This document shows positions 27,355 through 35,626 of a stretch of DNA of 63,210 nucleotides, piece by piece. The position numbers and the translations under genes are program-made. Source of the stretch: Candidatus Saccharimonadota bacterium (GTDB lineage: Bacteria; Patescibacteriota; Saccharimonadia; Saccharimonadales; UBA4665). How positions within the stretch are numbered: position 1 is the stretch's first letter; every line of letters begins with the position of its first letter. The stretch spans positions 1-63,210 of the forward strand of contig JAGQNT010000012.1 of NCBI GenBank assembly GCA_020427965.1, read 5' to 3'. The notes below the pieces were generated by a model. It searched no databases and had not been told where the DNA came from. It saw nothing but the letters and a program-made list of their open reading frames with translations.

Positions 27355-27545
27355 TATAATAAGCATTAGCAAGTTAAAAATAGAGAGGAGGTAATCTTTT
27401 GGGAAGTCCTAGATCTACCGGGCCGAGCCAACGTAACGGTGTTAGCGAGGTACTGACGCGTTAGCCTTCTTTCTATGCAACTCGAGCCTAAGTAGGCCGA
27501 ATACCTTACCAGTCCTTCATCTCGGAGGGCTGGTTTCTTTTTATG
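27355..27545 (+). ncRNA. candidate small RNA or leader-peptide gene with terminator
   Basis: A TATAAT at about 27355 on the plus strand is followed by about 180 nt without a long ORF, ending in a clear intrinsic terminator (CCAGTCC and GGAGGGCTGG, 27509-27532, then TTTCTTTTT). GAGAGGAGG at 27383-27391 precedes a TTG codon at 27399 that opens a 21-codon frame, LGSPRSTGPSQRNGVSEVLTR; whether it is translated is unclear. The sequence does not match tmRNA, SRP RNA or RNase P signatures I know. Confidence 0.45.
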
Positions 27546-27550
27546 TCGAG

Positions 27551-27961
27551 TTACTGCCGTGCGGCGTCGATAACCATTGCTGCCAGTGCGCGGGGATCTC
27601 GTGTGCTTGGATCCGATTCCAAAACTGAATCCAGCGTACCCTCAGCCGCCCAAGTAGCAACATTCGGCAGGACGCTCACAACTCCAACCAATCTCATCGT
27701 GTCGGTACCTAGGTAATCAATGGTTACGCCAGTATCAAGCCCTGTGATAGTATATCCAGCCCGCAAATCACCCGTTTCGTCATCACGTAAGCCAAGGATA
27801 TCTGTGAGTGTATCGACATCAACTGGAGCGCCGGTGTATTCGGCTGTCAGACGAGTACCCAGACGACCTGGCACACAAGCAACGCGCCAATCGCCGCGTT
27901 TAACAGTCGATGCAACTTTCTCGAGTAATTGGAGTGGTGTGAGTGGTCTTGATTCTGGCAT
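27551..27961 (-). CDS. small unknown protein, 136 residues
   Basis: Not recognised. Soluble, slightly acidic: MPESRPLTPLQLLEKVASTV, then a beta-rich middle (TITGLDTGVTIDYLGTDTMR) and a helical end (PRALAAMVIDAARQ). No signal or membrane segment. A promoter TTGACA - 17 nt - TACCAT and an AAAGG ribosome site precede the ATG. Divergent from the P-loop gene at 28070 and converging on the terminator of the candidate RNA at 27355-27545. Confidence 0.6.
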   Translation of the reverse strand: MPESRPLTPLQLLEKVASTVKRGDWRVACVPGRLGTRLTAEYTGAPVDVDTLTDILGLRDDETGDLRAGYTITGLDTGVTIDYLGTDTMRLVGVVSVLPNVATWAAEGTLDSVLESDPSTRDPRALAAMVIDAARQ

Positions 27962-28069
27962 TCGGTGCCTTTCTGAATCATGTCATGGTAAAGTGCTACC
28001 TGTTTTTTGTCAAACTCCCCCACAAAGTTGCGCTAAGAGACAGCAGTATGTATTACTAATAAAGACATA

Positions 28070-28627
28070 ATGCAACCAATACTTTTCTACACCATTGGCT
28101 ACCCAGGTGCAGGCAAAACCAGTTTTGCAGGACATCTGGCGGGCTGGTTTGGCACCGAGCATGTTCGTGCCGACCAAATTGGCCTCAATCTGTTTCCACG
28201 ACCAACCTTTTCACCCGCCGAACGCAAAGCCACCTATCAGATGATGGACTACCAGTCTCGGGAACTTATGAATAAAGGCAAGATAGTATTGTATGATGGG
28301 ACGCTCAATACCGTCGCCGAACGACAGCATTTAGCTGAACTCGCCATTCAATGTGGTGGGCAAGCTATTGGACTTTGGATGACTGTGCCGACAAGCACCG
28401 CCAAAGAACGTGCTGCTCGCCTGCGTGATGTAGGCGTTGGTGGAGGCGGCGGCCGTGTCGTGCCACCAGAAATTTTTGATAGACATGTGGCAAGTTTCGA
28501 ACAACCAACCACCGGTGAGTCGTACATCGAGATTGACGGCCTGCAACCTTTTGGGTACCAATATCGGTTTCTTCAGCACGCGCTGGCACAACACGGCATC
28601 AAACTAGCGAGGATGATCGAGCTCTAG
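28070..28627 (+). CDS. P-loop ATPase/kinase (zeta-toxin/AAA_33 type)
   Basis: 185 residues with Walker A GYPGAGKTSFAG at residues 10-21, a DQIG block after it, YDGTLN as the probable Walker B/acceptor region, and arginines in KERAARLRD that may form a lid. Such proteins phosphorylate small molecules, nucleotides or RNA ends; the substrate cannot be read. Cytoplasmic. The last bases overlap the convergent 53-residue gene by 4 nt. No antitoxin-like partner is adjacent, so a toxin role is not supported. Confidence 0.78.
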   Translation: MQPILFYTIGYPGAGKTSFAGHLAGWFGTEHVRADQIGLNLFPRPTFSPAERKATYQMMDYQSRELMNKGKIVLYDGTLNTVAERQHLAELAIQCGGQAIGLWMTVPTSTAKERAARLRDVGVGGGGGRVVPPEIFDRHVASFEQPTTGESYIEIDGLQPFGYQYRFLQHALAQHGIKLARMIEL

Positions 28628-28785
28628 GCTGACGCTAAATGCCACAAACCACAGTGGCGGCAATGGTACGGCTTTAGTTTTAGGCCACGCTGATACTCGG
28701 CAACGGTGGCGGCTGTTTGAGCCTGTTTCTGGGTGTCAAAGGCTAATTTTTCGGCGCATGGCAGTGCGTCGGCGTTTTCTTCCAT
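28624..28785 (-). CDS. 53-residue zinc-ribbon-like protein
   Basis: A short gene: MEENADALPCAEKLAFDTQK, a helical AQTAATVAEYQRGLKLK, then YHCRHCGLWHLASA. The single C-x-x-C followed by G-x-W-H is typical of tiny zinc-binding proteins of unknown role in Actinobacteria and CPR (recalled, not searched). It starts 2 nt downstream of the MFS stop codon on the same strand, indicating translational coupling, and ends overlapping the convergent P-loop gene. Confidence 0.65.
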   Translation of the reverse strand: MEENADALPCAEKLAFDTQKQAQTAATVAEYQRGLKLKPYHCRHCGLWHLASA

Positions 28786-28787
28786 TT

Positions 28788-30242
28788 CTACAAAGCTGCT
28801 GGGACGTCAGATTCCTTGATGTCATAGACCTTGATGAATCGAGCCGCGACGGTGGCGGTGATCAGTGGGAACAGGGCGCCGACCAACAATGCGTTGTGGT
28901 AACCGTGGACTTGTGCGGCCATGGCAGATGCGTGAATACTTGACGCATCAGATGCGTGTGCAGCGGCATAGCTTAATGCGGTAGAGGTGGCAATACCCGA
29001 CAAAATAGCGAGGCCGAGTGCACCACCGATTTGCTGCGACGTGTTAAGTAGTCCGGACGCCAAACCCGACTCATGGTGTGGCACACCAGAGGTTGCAGCG
29101 ATGGTCACCGAGATAAAGATCTGTCCCATACCCAAAGCGGTGATGACGAGTCCTGGGAAAACATGTGTCCAGTAACTGCCGTCAACGGTGATGTGTGACA
29201 TGTAGAACAAGCCAGCCGATACGAATAGCGCGCCCGTCACGATTGGGATTTTGTAGCCAATTTTGCCAACGATTTTGGCCATGTTGGTGGCTACGATACC
29301 GATGACAAACGGCACTGGTAGGAAACTGAGACCAGTTTTAACTGGTGAGTAACCCAAGATCTGCTGAACATACAACGAGATAAAGAAGAACATCGCAAAC
29401 ATGGCAGCCACCATCGGCAGCTGAGCCACATTGGCGGGGGCCACATTGCCAACCTTGAAGATTCGTAGCGGCATCAACGCGTGTTTGCTGCGTGCCTCAT
29501 TCCAGATGAAGAAGGCAAGTAGTACGATTGCAAGTCCAAAGAACAGCAGCGTCTCACTACCAGTCCAACCCTTGCTTGGAGCTTGTGTAATGGCGTATAC
29601 CAGCGACATGAGACCCACGGTCACACTGACGGCACCAGGTAGGTCAAGTTGGTTGTGGTCCAGGTCTGCCTTACTTTCAGGAACATAGTGCCATGCCATG
29701 AAGAACACCGCTATTCCAACAGGTACGTTGACGAAGAAGTTCCAGCGCCAGTCCAGATACTGGGTCAGGATACCGCCCAGCAACACGCCAACCGCAGCAC
29801 CACTCGCCGCTACTGCACCCCAAACGCTCAGCGCCTTAGCCCGCTCTTTACCCTCTTTGAAAGTTGTCAGAATAATCGATAGTGCCGCTGGTGACATGAA
29901 AGCCGCCGTTAGACCTTGTAGGGCACGTGTTGCGTTTAACATCGTCGGATTCTGCGCAACACCGCACAGGAAGGACAATATCGTAAACATCGTCACAGCA
30001 GCCAGGAACATTCGCTTGCGACCAAACAGGTCAGCTGCACGACCGCCCAGCAGCAAAAATCCACCAAAGGCCAGTGTGTACGCTGTGACAATCCACTGCA
30101 AGCTACTAGCACTTGTGTACTGCAGACTCTTATAAATTGATGGTAAGGCAACATTGACGATAGATGTGTCCAGCACAACCATAAACTGCGCAATTGCCAC
30201 AATGAGCAATATATAATTTTTGTGCACCACTTTTTTCACCAT
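28788..30242 (-). CDS. MFS drug exporter, DHA2 (EmrB/QacA) family
   Basis: 484 residues with about 14 membrane helices. LDTSIVNVALPSI in helix 1 (the DHA2 motif D1), LGGRAADLFGRKRMF (motif A), and GAAVGVLLGGILTQYLDWRW (motif C) are diagnostic. It should expel organic compounds by proton antiport. GAGGAGG stands before the ATG and the promoter region carries a small TATAC-TTT-GTATA palindrome (30277-30289) that could bind a repressor. Divergent from the FNR gene at 30386. Confidence 0.93.
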   Translation of the reverse strand: MVKKVVHKNYILLIVAIAQFMVVLDTSIVNVALPSIYKSLQYTSASSLQWIVTAYTLAFGGFLLLGGRAADLFGRKRMFLAAVTMFTILSFLCGVAQNPTMLNATRALQGLTAAFMSPAALSIILTTFKEGKERAKALSVWGAVAASGAAVGVLLGGILTQYLDWRWNFFVNVPVGIAVFFMAWHYVPESKADLDHNQLDLPGAVSVTVGLMSLVYAITQAPSKGWTGSETLLFFGLAIVLLAFFIWNEARSKHALMPLRIFKVGNVAPANVAQLPMVAAMFAMFFFISLYVQQILGYSPVKTGLSFLPVPFVIGIVATNMAKIVGKIGYKIPIVTGALFVSAGLFYMSHITVDGSYWTHVFPGLVITALGMGQIFISVTIAATSGVPHHESGLASGLLNTSQQIGGALGLAILSGIATSTALSYAAAHASDASSIHASAMAAQVHGYHNALLVGALFPLITATVAARFIKVYDIKESDVPAAL

Positions 30243-30276
30243 GTCGGCACCTCCTCGGTCTCTGGGGTTTTTATAC

Positions 30277-30289
30277 TATACTTTGTATA
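30277..30289. promoter_or_regulatory. palindrome in the MFS promoter region
   Basis: TATAC-TTT-GTATA, 5-bp arms around 3 nt, embedded in AT-rich promoter sequence. The same core with much longer arms occurs at 43674-43700. Possible repressor site. Confidence 0.4.
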
Positions 30290-30385
30290 ATTTTAGCCCT
30301 CCCATTTTGAAAAGTCCATTCGTTTTTTTCGTATTTTTAGAAAATGCGGAAGTCTAAGCATACTCTAAGCACGTAGACGTACTCT

Positions 30386-31426
30386 ATGAGCATGTTTAAA
30401 TACACTGTCGATACAATCAAGAATGTTAGTCCTAGCACCGTTCTGCTGACACTGCGGAGCGCGGATGACAAAACGTTTGTTTTTCAGCCCGGGCAATACG
30501 CTGCCATCCAATTTACTAATGGCGGTCGCCCGTCAGCAGCTCGCTGCTTTTCGATTGTGAGCTCACCCAACGACCGCAACAAACTACAATTTGCGTTTAA
30601 GGTAACCGGGAATTATTCGTATCGCCTCAGCCAGCTACGGACCGACGATACGGTATACGTTCAGGGGCCCTTTGGTGAATTCGTGATTGATCCGCAGCAC
30701 GACCGCGAGCTTGTCTTCTTGGCTGCGGGTATTGGCGTGACGCCATTTGTCAGCATGGTACGAGCTCTGTCGACACAGACGAACATGCCACGCACCACAC
30801 TGCTCTATGCCAATCGCAGCGCGGCCGATATTCCATTTGGCCACGAGTTAACTGATCTATCTGCACAACTGCCCAACTTTCGCATGTTGCTTCTTGCGGA
30901 AGGTGACAGCAGCGACCTTGCAACGCAGCCGGGCCGCATCAATGAGCAGCTGCTCAGCAAAATTAACAGTGTTGATGCAACATACTTTGTCTGTGGGCCG
31001 CCTAAGTTTATGGACACCATGGAACACATGCTGCTGGACATGGGAATTTCGCCGGATCGCATTGTGTTAGAGGCTTTTGGTCAACGAGCTTGGGCATCAA
31101 CCCGTCACCATCAGCTCTTCAATCCTCGACCAGTCTACGCTACCGTTGGGCTAGCACTGTTTCTGCTCACGGGTGGCTTTGTAGCAAAAAATCTAGTCGA
31201 AGCTTCGCAGGCACACGCCTCGACGACTACTTCAACAACGGAATCGACCGCCAACGACACCACCACGACCGACGACACTGCGACCGATACCACTGACGAT
31301 ACCAGTACAGACAACTCTACCGACACCACGACCAACTCCAGTTCATCATCAACGAGCAATAGCAATAACTACACCGATTATCAATATCAGTCCGACTATC
31401 AACAACCTGTCTCAGGAGTATCATGA
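30386..31426 (+). CDS. FNR-type flavin oxidoreductase fused to a membrane anchor and Thr/Ser-rich tail
   Basis: 346 residues. Residues 1-100 form an FAD-binding barrel (FQPGQYAAIQF, RCFSIVSSPND); 110-235 an NAD(P)-binding domain (FLAAGIGVTPFVSMVRAL, YFVCGPPKFMDTME). A membrane helix follows at about 252-272 (VYATVGLALFLLTGGFVAKN), then a 70-residue tail almost entirely Thr, Asp, Ser and Asn, presumably outside. The protein would take electrons from NAD(P)H to the membrane. It overlaps apbE by 4 nt. The second ATG at 30392 is an alternative start, 6 nt after TACTCT. A flavinylation motif (D-x-x-G-A-T/S) is not seen in the tail. Confidence 0.85.
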   Translation: MSMFKYTVDTIKNVSPSTVLLTLRSADDKTFVFQPGQYAAIQFTNGGRPSAARCFSIVSSPNDRNKLQFAFKVTGNYSYRLSQLRTDDTVYVQGPFGEFVIDPQHDRELVFLAAGIGVTPFVSMVRALSTQTNMPRTTLLYANRSAADIPFGHELTDLSAQLPNFRMLLLAEGDSSDLATQPGRINEQLLSKINSVDATYFVCGPPKFMDTMEHMLLDMGISPDRIVLEAFGQRAWASTRHHQLFNPRPVYATVGLALFLLTGGFVAKNLVEASQAHASTTTSTTESTANDTTTTDDTATDTTDDTSTDNSTDTTTNSSSSSTSNSNNYTDYQYQSDYQQPVSGVS

Positions 31427-32382
31427 TCCCCTATCAGGAGAAGCGCTTCGTACTTGGCTCCGATGCAGTCTTAACCATTGTGCACCCGTCCCCAAAAGCC
31501 GCTCGACGCTTACTAGCAGACCTTTGGCGACAGATCGACGAGTTTGATGCCCGCTTCAGCCGCTTTCGACCAGATAGTGAGCTATCAAAACTCAATGCAT
31601 ACGCCGGACACACCATTACCGTGAGCCCGGCCATGCTCCGTTTTTTACAGATATCCAAGGACTATGCTGCTGAAACAAACGGACTCTTTAATCCGCTCGT
31701 TTTACCAAGTTTGCAGCAAGCCGGGTATGTTGGTGCATGGTGTGACAACAAAACGGTCACGGGCGACCCGTCTTTGGATTATTCAGACCGACGTCTGCAC
31801 AAAATCGCCGCCCTGCACATTTGCGGTGACCGGGTCGGCTTGCCGGCTGACGCTGCTATCGATAGCGGTGGCATCGGCAAGGGATATTTACTGGATGAAT
31901 TGGCTGACTTTATCGATGGCAAATGCGAGGGCTATTGGTTATCACTGGGTGGCGATATTATTTGTGGCGGACACGATCATCATGGCAAGCCCTGGACGCT
32001 TGGCGTCCAGGCTGCCGAGCACCCGATGGTGATCGCCTATGCCAGACAAACCCCTGGCCAACGCCTTGCGGTTGCCACGTCGGGTGTGACGAAACGCCAC
32101 GGCAAGAAAGGTCAACGCGAGTGGCATCACTTGATTGATCCGCGCACCGGTTTTTCTAGCGACAGTGACATTTTGACCGCATCAGTTGCCGCCGACACTG
32201 CAACCACGGCCGACATTTACGCTAGTTGTGCAGTTATCGTCGGTAGTCAGAAGGCTGGTGAGCTATTAGAAAGCAGGGGCCTGGACGGCTTACTGCAGAC
32301 ACACTACACTACCAAGCATAGCCAACCACTTGTCTCCATTGGCCATCAATTTACCACCCCCAAAGAAACCCTACCCGTATGA
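31423..32382 (+). CDS. apbE: ApbE-family FMN transferase
   Basis: 319 residues. FGARFS-like opening as FDARFSRFRPDSELSKLN, AIDSGGIGKGYLLDEL, YWLSLGGDIICGG, WHHLIDPRTGFSSDSD and the C-terminal VAADTATTADIYASCAVIVG match ApbE, which attaches FMN from FAD to Ser/Thr of target redox proteins. No signal peptide or lipobox is visible, so it may work inside. It overlaps both neighbours by 4 nt (ATGA), so FNR, ApbE and the membrane protein should be made together. The flavinylated target is not obvious in the window. Confidence 0.9.
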   Translation: MIPYQEKRFVLGSDAVLTIVHPSPKAARRLLADLWRQIDEFDARFSRFRPDSELSKLNAYAGHTITVSPAMLRFLQISKDYAAETNGLFNPLVLPSLQQAGYVGAWCDNKTVTGDPSLDYSDRRLHKIAALHICGDRVGLPADAAIDSGGIGKGYLLDELADFIDGKCEGYWLSLGGDIICGGHDHHGKPWTLGVQAAEHPMVIAYARQTPGQRLAVATSGVTKRHGKKGQREWHHLIDPRTGFSSDSDILTASVAADTATTADIYASCAVIVGSQKAGELLESRGLDGLLQTHYTTKHSQPLVSIGHQFTTPKETLPV

Positions 32383-32984
32383 TCTTCCACCTCGCCGTAA
32401 CCTCACTCAGCGTCAGCTGGCCTTGGTATGTGGTGCGAGCCGGCGGCCTAACGGCCATGGTTCTACTGATGCTCATCATCGCTTCCGGTATTGGCATGGT
32501 GACAGGTTTAACGTACCGATTCATGGAACCACTCAAGGCCTGGGCCCTGCACCGCGCTCTGTCTATCGCCATGATTGGCGCTATGTTGGTTCACATTCTG
32601 TTTCTATTGGTAGATAAGTTTGTTAGTTTTAGTTTGGTGGATATCTTGGTACCGTTTTCGGTCAATTATGAAAACAGCACTCTGTTCGGCATCCAGGTAG
32701 GCTCACTATGGAATGCACTGGGAATCATCAGTGCGTATCTGTTAGTTATTGTGACGGTCAGTTCACTATTAATTATCGAGTCTCAGAAACGAACCTGGCG
32801 ATGGTTACACTGGCTCAGTTACCCCCTGGCAGTGATGCTTTATTTCCACGTGTTGTTCCTGGGCACAGAATTTAAGGACGGAATCCTGCGCCTCGCCTGG
32901 CTCGCCGTTGGTGCTGTATTGTTTGTCGGCATATTGGCACGCCTACGCCGCAGCAACCCATCAACCAGTACTGCTGATGCATAA
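32379..32984 (+). CDS. ferric-reductase-like heme membrane protein
   Basis: 201 residues with about five membrane helices. Histidines placed inside helices (WALHRALSIAM, AMLVHILFLL, WRWLHWLSYPLAVMLYFHVLF) are arranged like the two bis-His heme sites of ferric reductase/NOX-type transmembrane domains. It would carry electrons across the membrane from the FNR protein to an outside acceptor. Overlaps apbE by 4 nt; ends in a basic/Ser/Thr tail. Heme binding is inferred from the histidine pattern. Confidence 0.75.
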   Translation: MIFHLAVTSLSVSWPWYVVRAGGLTAMVLLMLIIASGIGMVTGLTYRFMEPLKAWALHRALSIAMIGAMLVHILFLLVDKFVSFSLVDILVPFSVNYENSTLFGIQVGSLWNALGIISAYLLVIVTVSSLLIIESQKRTWRWLHWLSYPLAVMLYFHVLFLGTEFKDGILRLAWLAVGAVLFVGILARLRRSNPSTSTADA

Positions 32985-33000
32985 GTGAAAATGTTACTTG

Positions 33001-33028
33001 TGGAAATCCGCTTTAAAGCGGATTTCCA
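33001..33028. repeat. 28-bp perfect palindrome, copy 1
   Basis: Fully symmetric around TTTAAA (begins TGGAAATCCGC, ends GCGGATTTCCA). It sits in the 55 nt between convergent genes ending at 32984 and 33040. The same palindrome, two bases longer, lies at 36254-36283. No T-run follows on either strand. Confidence 0.85.
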
Positions 33029-33039
33029 AATTATCTCTG

Positions 33040-34767
33040 TTATCCGCCAAACGTGAAAGCGTTGACGCTGGCGCCCTTTGGCACCGTAATATCTAGTATC
33101 TGCCCTGTCTGAAAAGTCGGTAGTTTGACCAGTTTATACAAGCGCGGTCCATCCAACATCACTCGCCCTTGACTATCGACGTCTGCACCACCATTACTGC
33201 TGGCTGTAACCTTTTTGCCATTCAAGCTCAGTGTTACTGGCCTGTCGTGCGGTCCATCCATCACCAAATAGACTTCCTGGGCTGCAAAGTTGATACGCAT
33301 TACGCTGCCGTCACCAGTGGCGGTCGACTGCCAGGCACTAAGCTTCCACTGGCCGCCAAGCGACCAGTTTTGAGGCGTCAACTGCTGCGCCAAATGGTAA
33401 TTAACCGACACATCAGCCTTGAATTCGGATTCATTGGCAAAGCGCTCGCCCCGCTGGTAACCCAAATACGTTTCGGGTGTTTGGCCGACATGCTGCTGTG
33501 CTCCATCAACCCTGGTGATTGTATTGTTCACGGACTGACCCGTCTCCTTCAACAGATCTTGGATGATGCCTTCCGTTTCGTCGTACGCACCTTCACCAAA
33601 GTGTGTGTATCGGACCTGTCCGTCCTTGTCTATTAGGTATTTGGCCGGCCAATATTGGTTCTCGTACGCTCGCCAAGTAGCAAAGTTATTATCCATAGCC
33701 ACCGGATACTTAATGCCTTCTTCTTTGACGGCATTGGCCACATTGGCTTTGACTTTTTCAAAGGCAAACTCCGGCGCGTGCACCCCGATAATTACAAAAC
33801 CTTTGTCGTGGTATCGGTCATACCACTTGTTTAGATACGGCTGGGTACGCTGACAGTTGATGCAGCTATAGGTCCAGAAATCGATCAACACAACCTTGCC
33901 GCGTAGCTCCTGTAGTGTCAGCGGATCGGTGTTTATCCAGTCAACAATACCGGTCAGTTCTGGTGCGTCGTATGGGTTGACATTGTAGTGCTGCTTGTCT
34001 GACGACGCACTCGACGACGATTGAGTCGAACTATTATTGCTAGCCGGGATTAGCTTTTCCTCCAGCTGCAACAGGTTTAAGACGTCTTTATCGACCAACC
34101 ATGTCTGTACCTTCTTGTCCCAGCCGGTAATGATGAACAGTCCGACCAGAATAAACAGGACGGCGATAGCGCGCTGAAACCAGCCCTTCGGGTTTGTTGC
34201 CCATTTGGCGTTCTCCAACAGTCTGCGTCCGAGGAGTGCCACCGCCAGCAGGGCAATTGCCAATCCCAGGCAGTAGATTGCAAGGTAAATAACACCGAGT
34301 GCTGCGTTGGTTGGCAGTACCGTCGCCAACACCCAGGCATAGGTCGGGCTACAGCTACTAAACACCGGGCCCAGAGCGGCCCCCGTTAAAATTGCCGATA
34401 CCGTCTGATTTTTGTTTTGGTAGGCCTTGCCGAGTAGCTTTTGTGATCGATGTTCGATGCCAAGTCGGCCAATCACCTGTGCCCACGCATCTGGGAACAG
34501 CATAAAAATTCCCAGCGCAATCACCAGTCCGCCTGAAAAGTACACCCACACCATCGGATTGACGCCAATCAACACGGTCGACGCTTTTAGAAGAATCGTG
34601 AACAAGATCAACGAGGCGACCAAGCTGGCAATGATAATGTATGGCCGACGTTTGTCCCGGGCGCTCGGATCCAGGCTACCGCCAAGAATCACCGGCAACA
34701 GTGGGAGAACACACGGTGCAAACGCCGTTAACAAACCAGCCAAAAACGAAAGTACTGCAGTTACCAT
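33040..34767 (-). CDS. DipZ-like CcdA-thioredoxin fusion
   Basis: 575 residues in three parts: a CcdA/DsbD-type membrane domain (about 1-215, with FLAGLLTAFAPCVLPLLP and LGPVFSSCSPTYAWV holding the redox cysteines), a redoxin domain outside (about 285-430, LIDFWTYSCINCQRTQPYL with CxxC), and a C-terminal beta domain (YHLAQQLTPQNWSLGGQW onward) as in mycobacterial DipZ. It carries reducing power across the membrane to exported thiols. I start at 34767, one base after the stop of the thioredoxin gene, because the membrane domain begins there; the longer frame to 34842 overlaps that gene. Confidence 0.92.
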   Translation of the reverse strand: MVTAVLSFLAGLLTAFAPCVLPLLPVILGGSLDPSARDKRRPYIIIASLVASLILFTILLKASTVLIGVNPMVWVYFSGGLVIALGIFMLFPDAWAQVIGRLGIEHRSQKLLGKAYQNKNQTVSAILTGAALGPVFSSCSPTYAWVLATVLPTNAALGVIYLAIYCLGLAIALLAVALLGRRLLENAKWATNPKGWFQRAIAVLFILVGLFIITGWDKKVQTWLVDKDVLNLLQLEEKLIPASNNSSTQSSSSASSDKQHYNVNPYDAPELTGIVDWINTDPLTLQELRGKVVLIDFWTYSCINCQRTQPYLNKWYDRYHDKGFVIIGVHAPEFAFEKVKANVANAVKEEGIKYPVAMDNNFATWRAYENQYWPAKYLIDKDGQVRYTHFGEGAYDETEGIIQDLLKETGQSVNNTITRVDGAQQHVGQTPETYLGYQRGERFANESEFKADVSVNYHLAQQLTPQNWSLGGQWKLSAWQSTATGDGSVMRINFAAQEVYLVMDGPHDRPVTLSLNGKKVTASSNGGADVDSQGRVMLDGPRLYKLVKLPTFQTGQILDITVPKGASVNAFTFGG

Positions 34768-34768
34768 A

Positions 34769-35266
34769 CTAACCCTGTACGCCCGCCAAAACAGCCTCCA
34801 GGTTGCTGGCAGTCCACTTTGCGACTTTGTTGCCCTTGTCATCTACCTGCACGAATGTATATTGGTACGTCACGCCGTACTTTTGCCTCAGTGCAGTTTG
34901 TGTATCAAAGTCTGTTTTGATGATGGTTACCCCGGCCGGAATCCTGGATGGATCATTAGTGATCTCCCGATCAATGCCCTGGCAGGTTGGACACCAGCTG
35001 GCGTGGAAAAAGTACACCTTTTTGCTGTCGGCATACTTGTCTGGATTGGCATTGTAGTCGGCTAAGGTTACATAGCGGCCGCTTTTTGCCATGGCATCTT
35101 CGCTGTTGGCCGAGGTGTCCGTAGCCTCATCCTTTGTCATCGCGTCATGTGATTCCGTAGCTGACATAGCGTCACTACTCTTGTCGCGCGTCAGGGCAAA
35201 TGTTACGCCCCCCAACAATGCGAGTCCCACTATGGTTGCAATTAATATTTTGGCTGTCTTGCCCAT
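34769..35266 (-). CDS. membrane-anchored thioredoxin-like protein
   Basis: 165 residues: an N-terminal signal anchor (ILIATIVGLALLGGVTFAL), an acidic linker with repeats DAMSATESHDAMTKDEATD, then a thioredoxin domain with VYFFHASWCPTCQGID (CPTC) and YQYTFVQVDD, where the usual cis-proline appears replaced (TYQYTF). It acts outside the membrane, probably as partner of DipZ encoded next to it. Between 35279 gene and DipZ in one operon. The M-x-K-D linker repeats echo the neighbouring 90-residue protein. Confidence 0.88.
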   Translation of the reverse strand: MGKTAKILIATIVGLALLGGVTFALTRDKSSDAMSATESHDAMTKDEATDTSANSEDAMAKSGRYVTLADYNANPDKYADSKKVYFFHASWCPTCQGIDREITNDPSRIPAGVTIIKTDFDTQTALRQKYGVTYQYTFVQVDDKGNKVAKWTASNLEAVLAGVQG

Positions 35267-35278
35267 TTTTCCCTCCCT

Positions 35279-35551
35279 TTACTGTGCTGTGTCGTGCGTC
35301 ATCGTGTCAGTCGTACTATCGGATGTGGCGTCATCTTTCATCATGGTGTCAGTGGATGAATCATCCTTCATCATGGCAGCATCTTCTTGTGCTTTTTGGA
35401 GTTGAGTTTTAGTGTCTTTGAGCATCATGGCGTTACTTTCAGCTGTTTTTTGCGCCTGTTCTTTGTCATTTTTTTGCACCAAACCATAAGCCACACCGCC
35501 GACACCTAGCAATACTGCTACCACTACGACGATAATTACATTTCTACTCAT
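35279..35551 (-). CDS. anchored Met/Lys/Asp-repeat protein
   Basis: 90 residues: a membrane helix (NVIIVVVVAVLLGVGGVAYGL) followed by a helical, Q/K/A-rich stretch and a tail of MMKDD-, TDTMM- and DAT-type repeats. The tail resembles the pentapeptide M-x-K-D-x repeat proteins found near redox and metal genes. Methionines could serve as oxidisable or copper-binding groups, but this is a guess. GGAGGG precedes the ATG; the promoter is at 35582-35611. First gene of the thioredoxin-DipZ operon. Confidence 0.7.
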   Translation of the reverse strand: MSRNVIIVVVVAVLLGVGGVAYGLVQKNDKEQAQKTAESNAMMLKDTKTQLQKAQEDAAMMKDDSSTDTMMKDDATSDSTTDTMTHDTAQ

Positions 35552-35581
35552 CTTGATACCCTCCAGTTTGTTAATGACTCT

Positions 35582-35622
35582 AGTCTAAGATGGGCTTCCC
35601 TGATGTGTCAAGTTAACTTTAC
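35582..35622 (-). promoter_or_regulatory. promoter and palindromic operator of the thioredoxin-DipZ operon
   Basis: On the minus strand TTGACA (35611-35606), 18-nt spacer, TAGACT (35587-35582). The -35 box overlaps a near-palindrome GTCAAGTTAACTTTAC (35607-35622). Almost the same sequence, GTAAAGCTAACTTTAC, overlaps the start of the XRE regulator gene at 36202-36217, suggesting a shared repressor site. Confidence 0.6.
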
Positions 35623-35626
35623 ATTT

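Noticed and set aside
28070-28627. Zeta-type toxin of a toxin-antitoxin pair
   Set aside because: The P-loop is similar, but no small antitoxin gene is adjacent and the motif set is too general.
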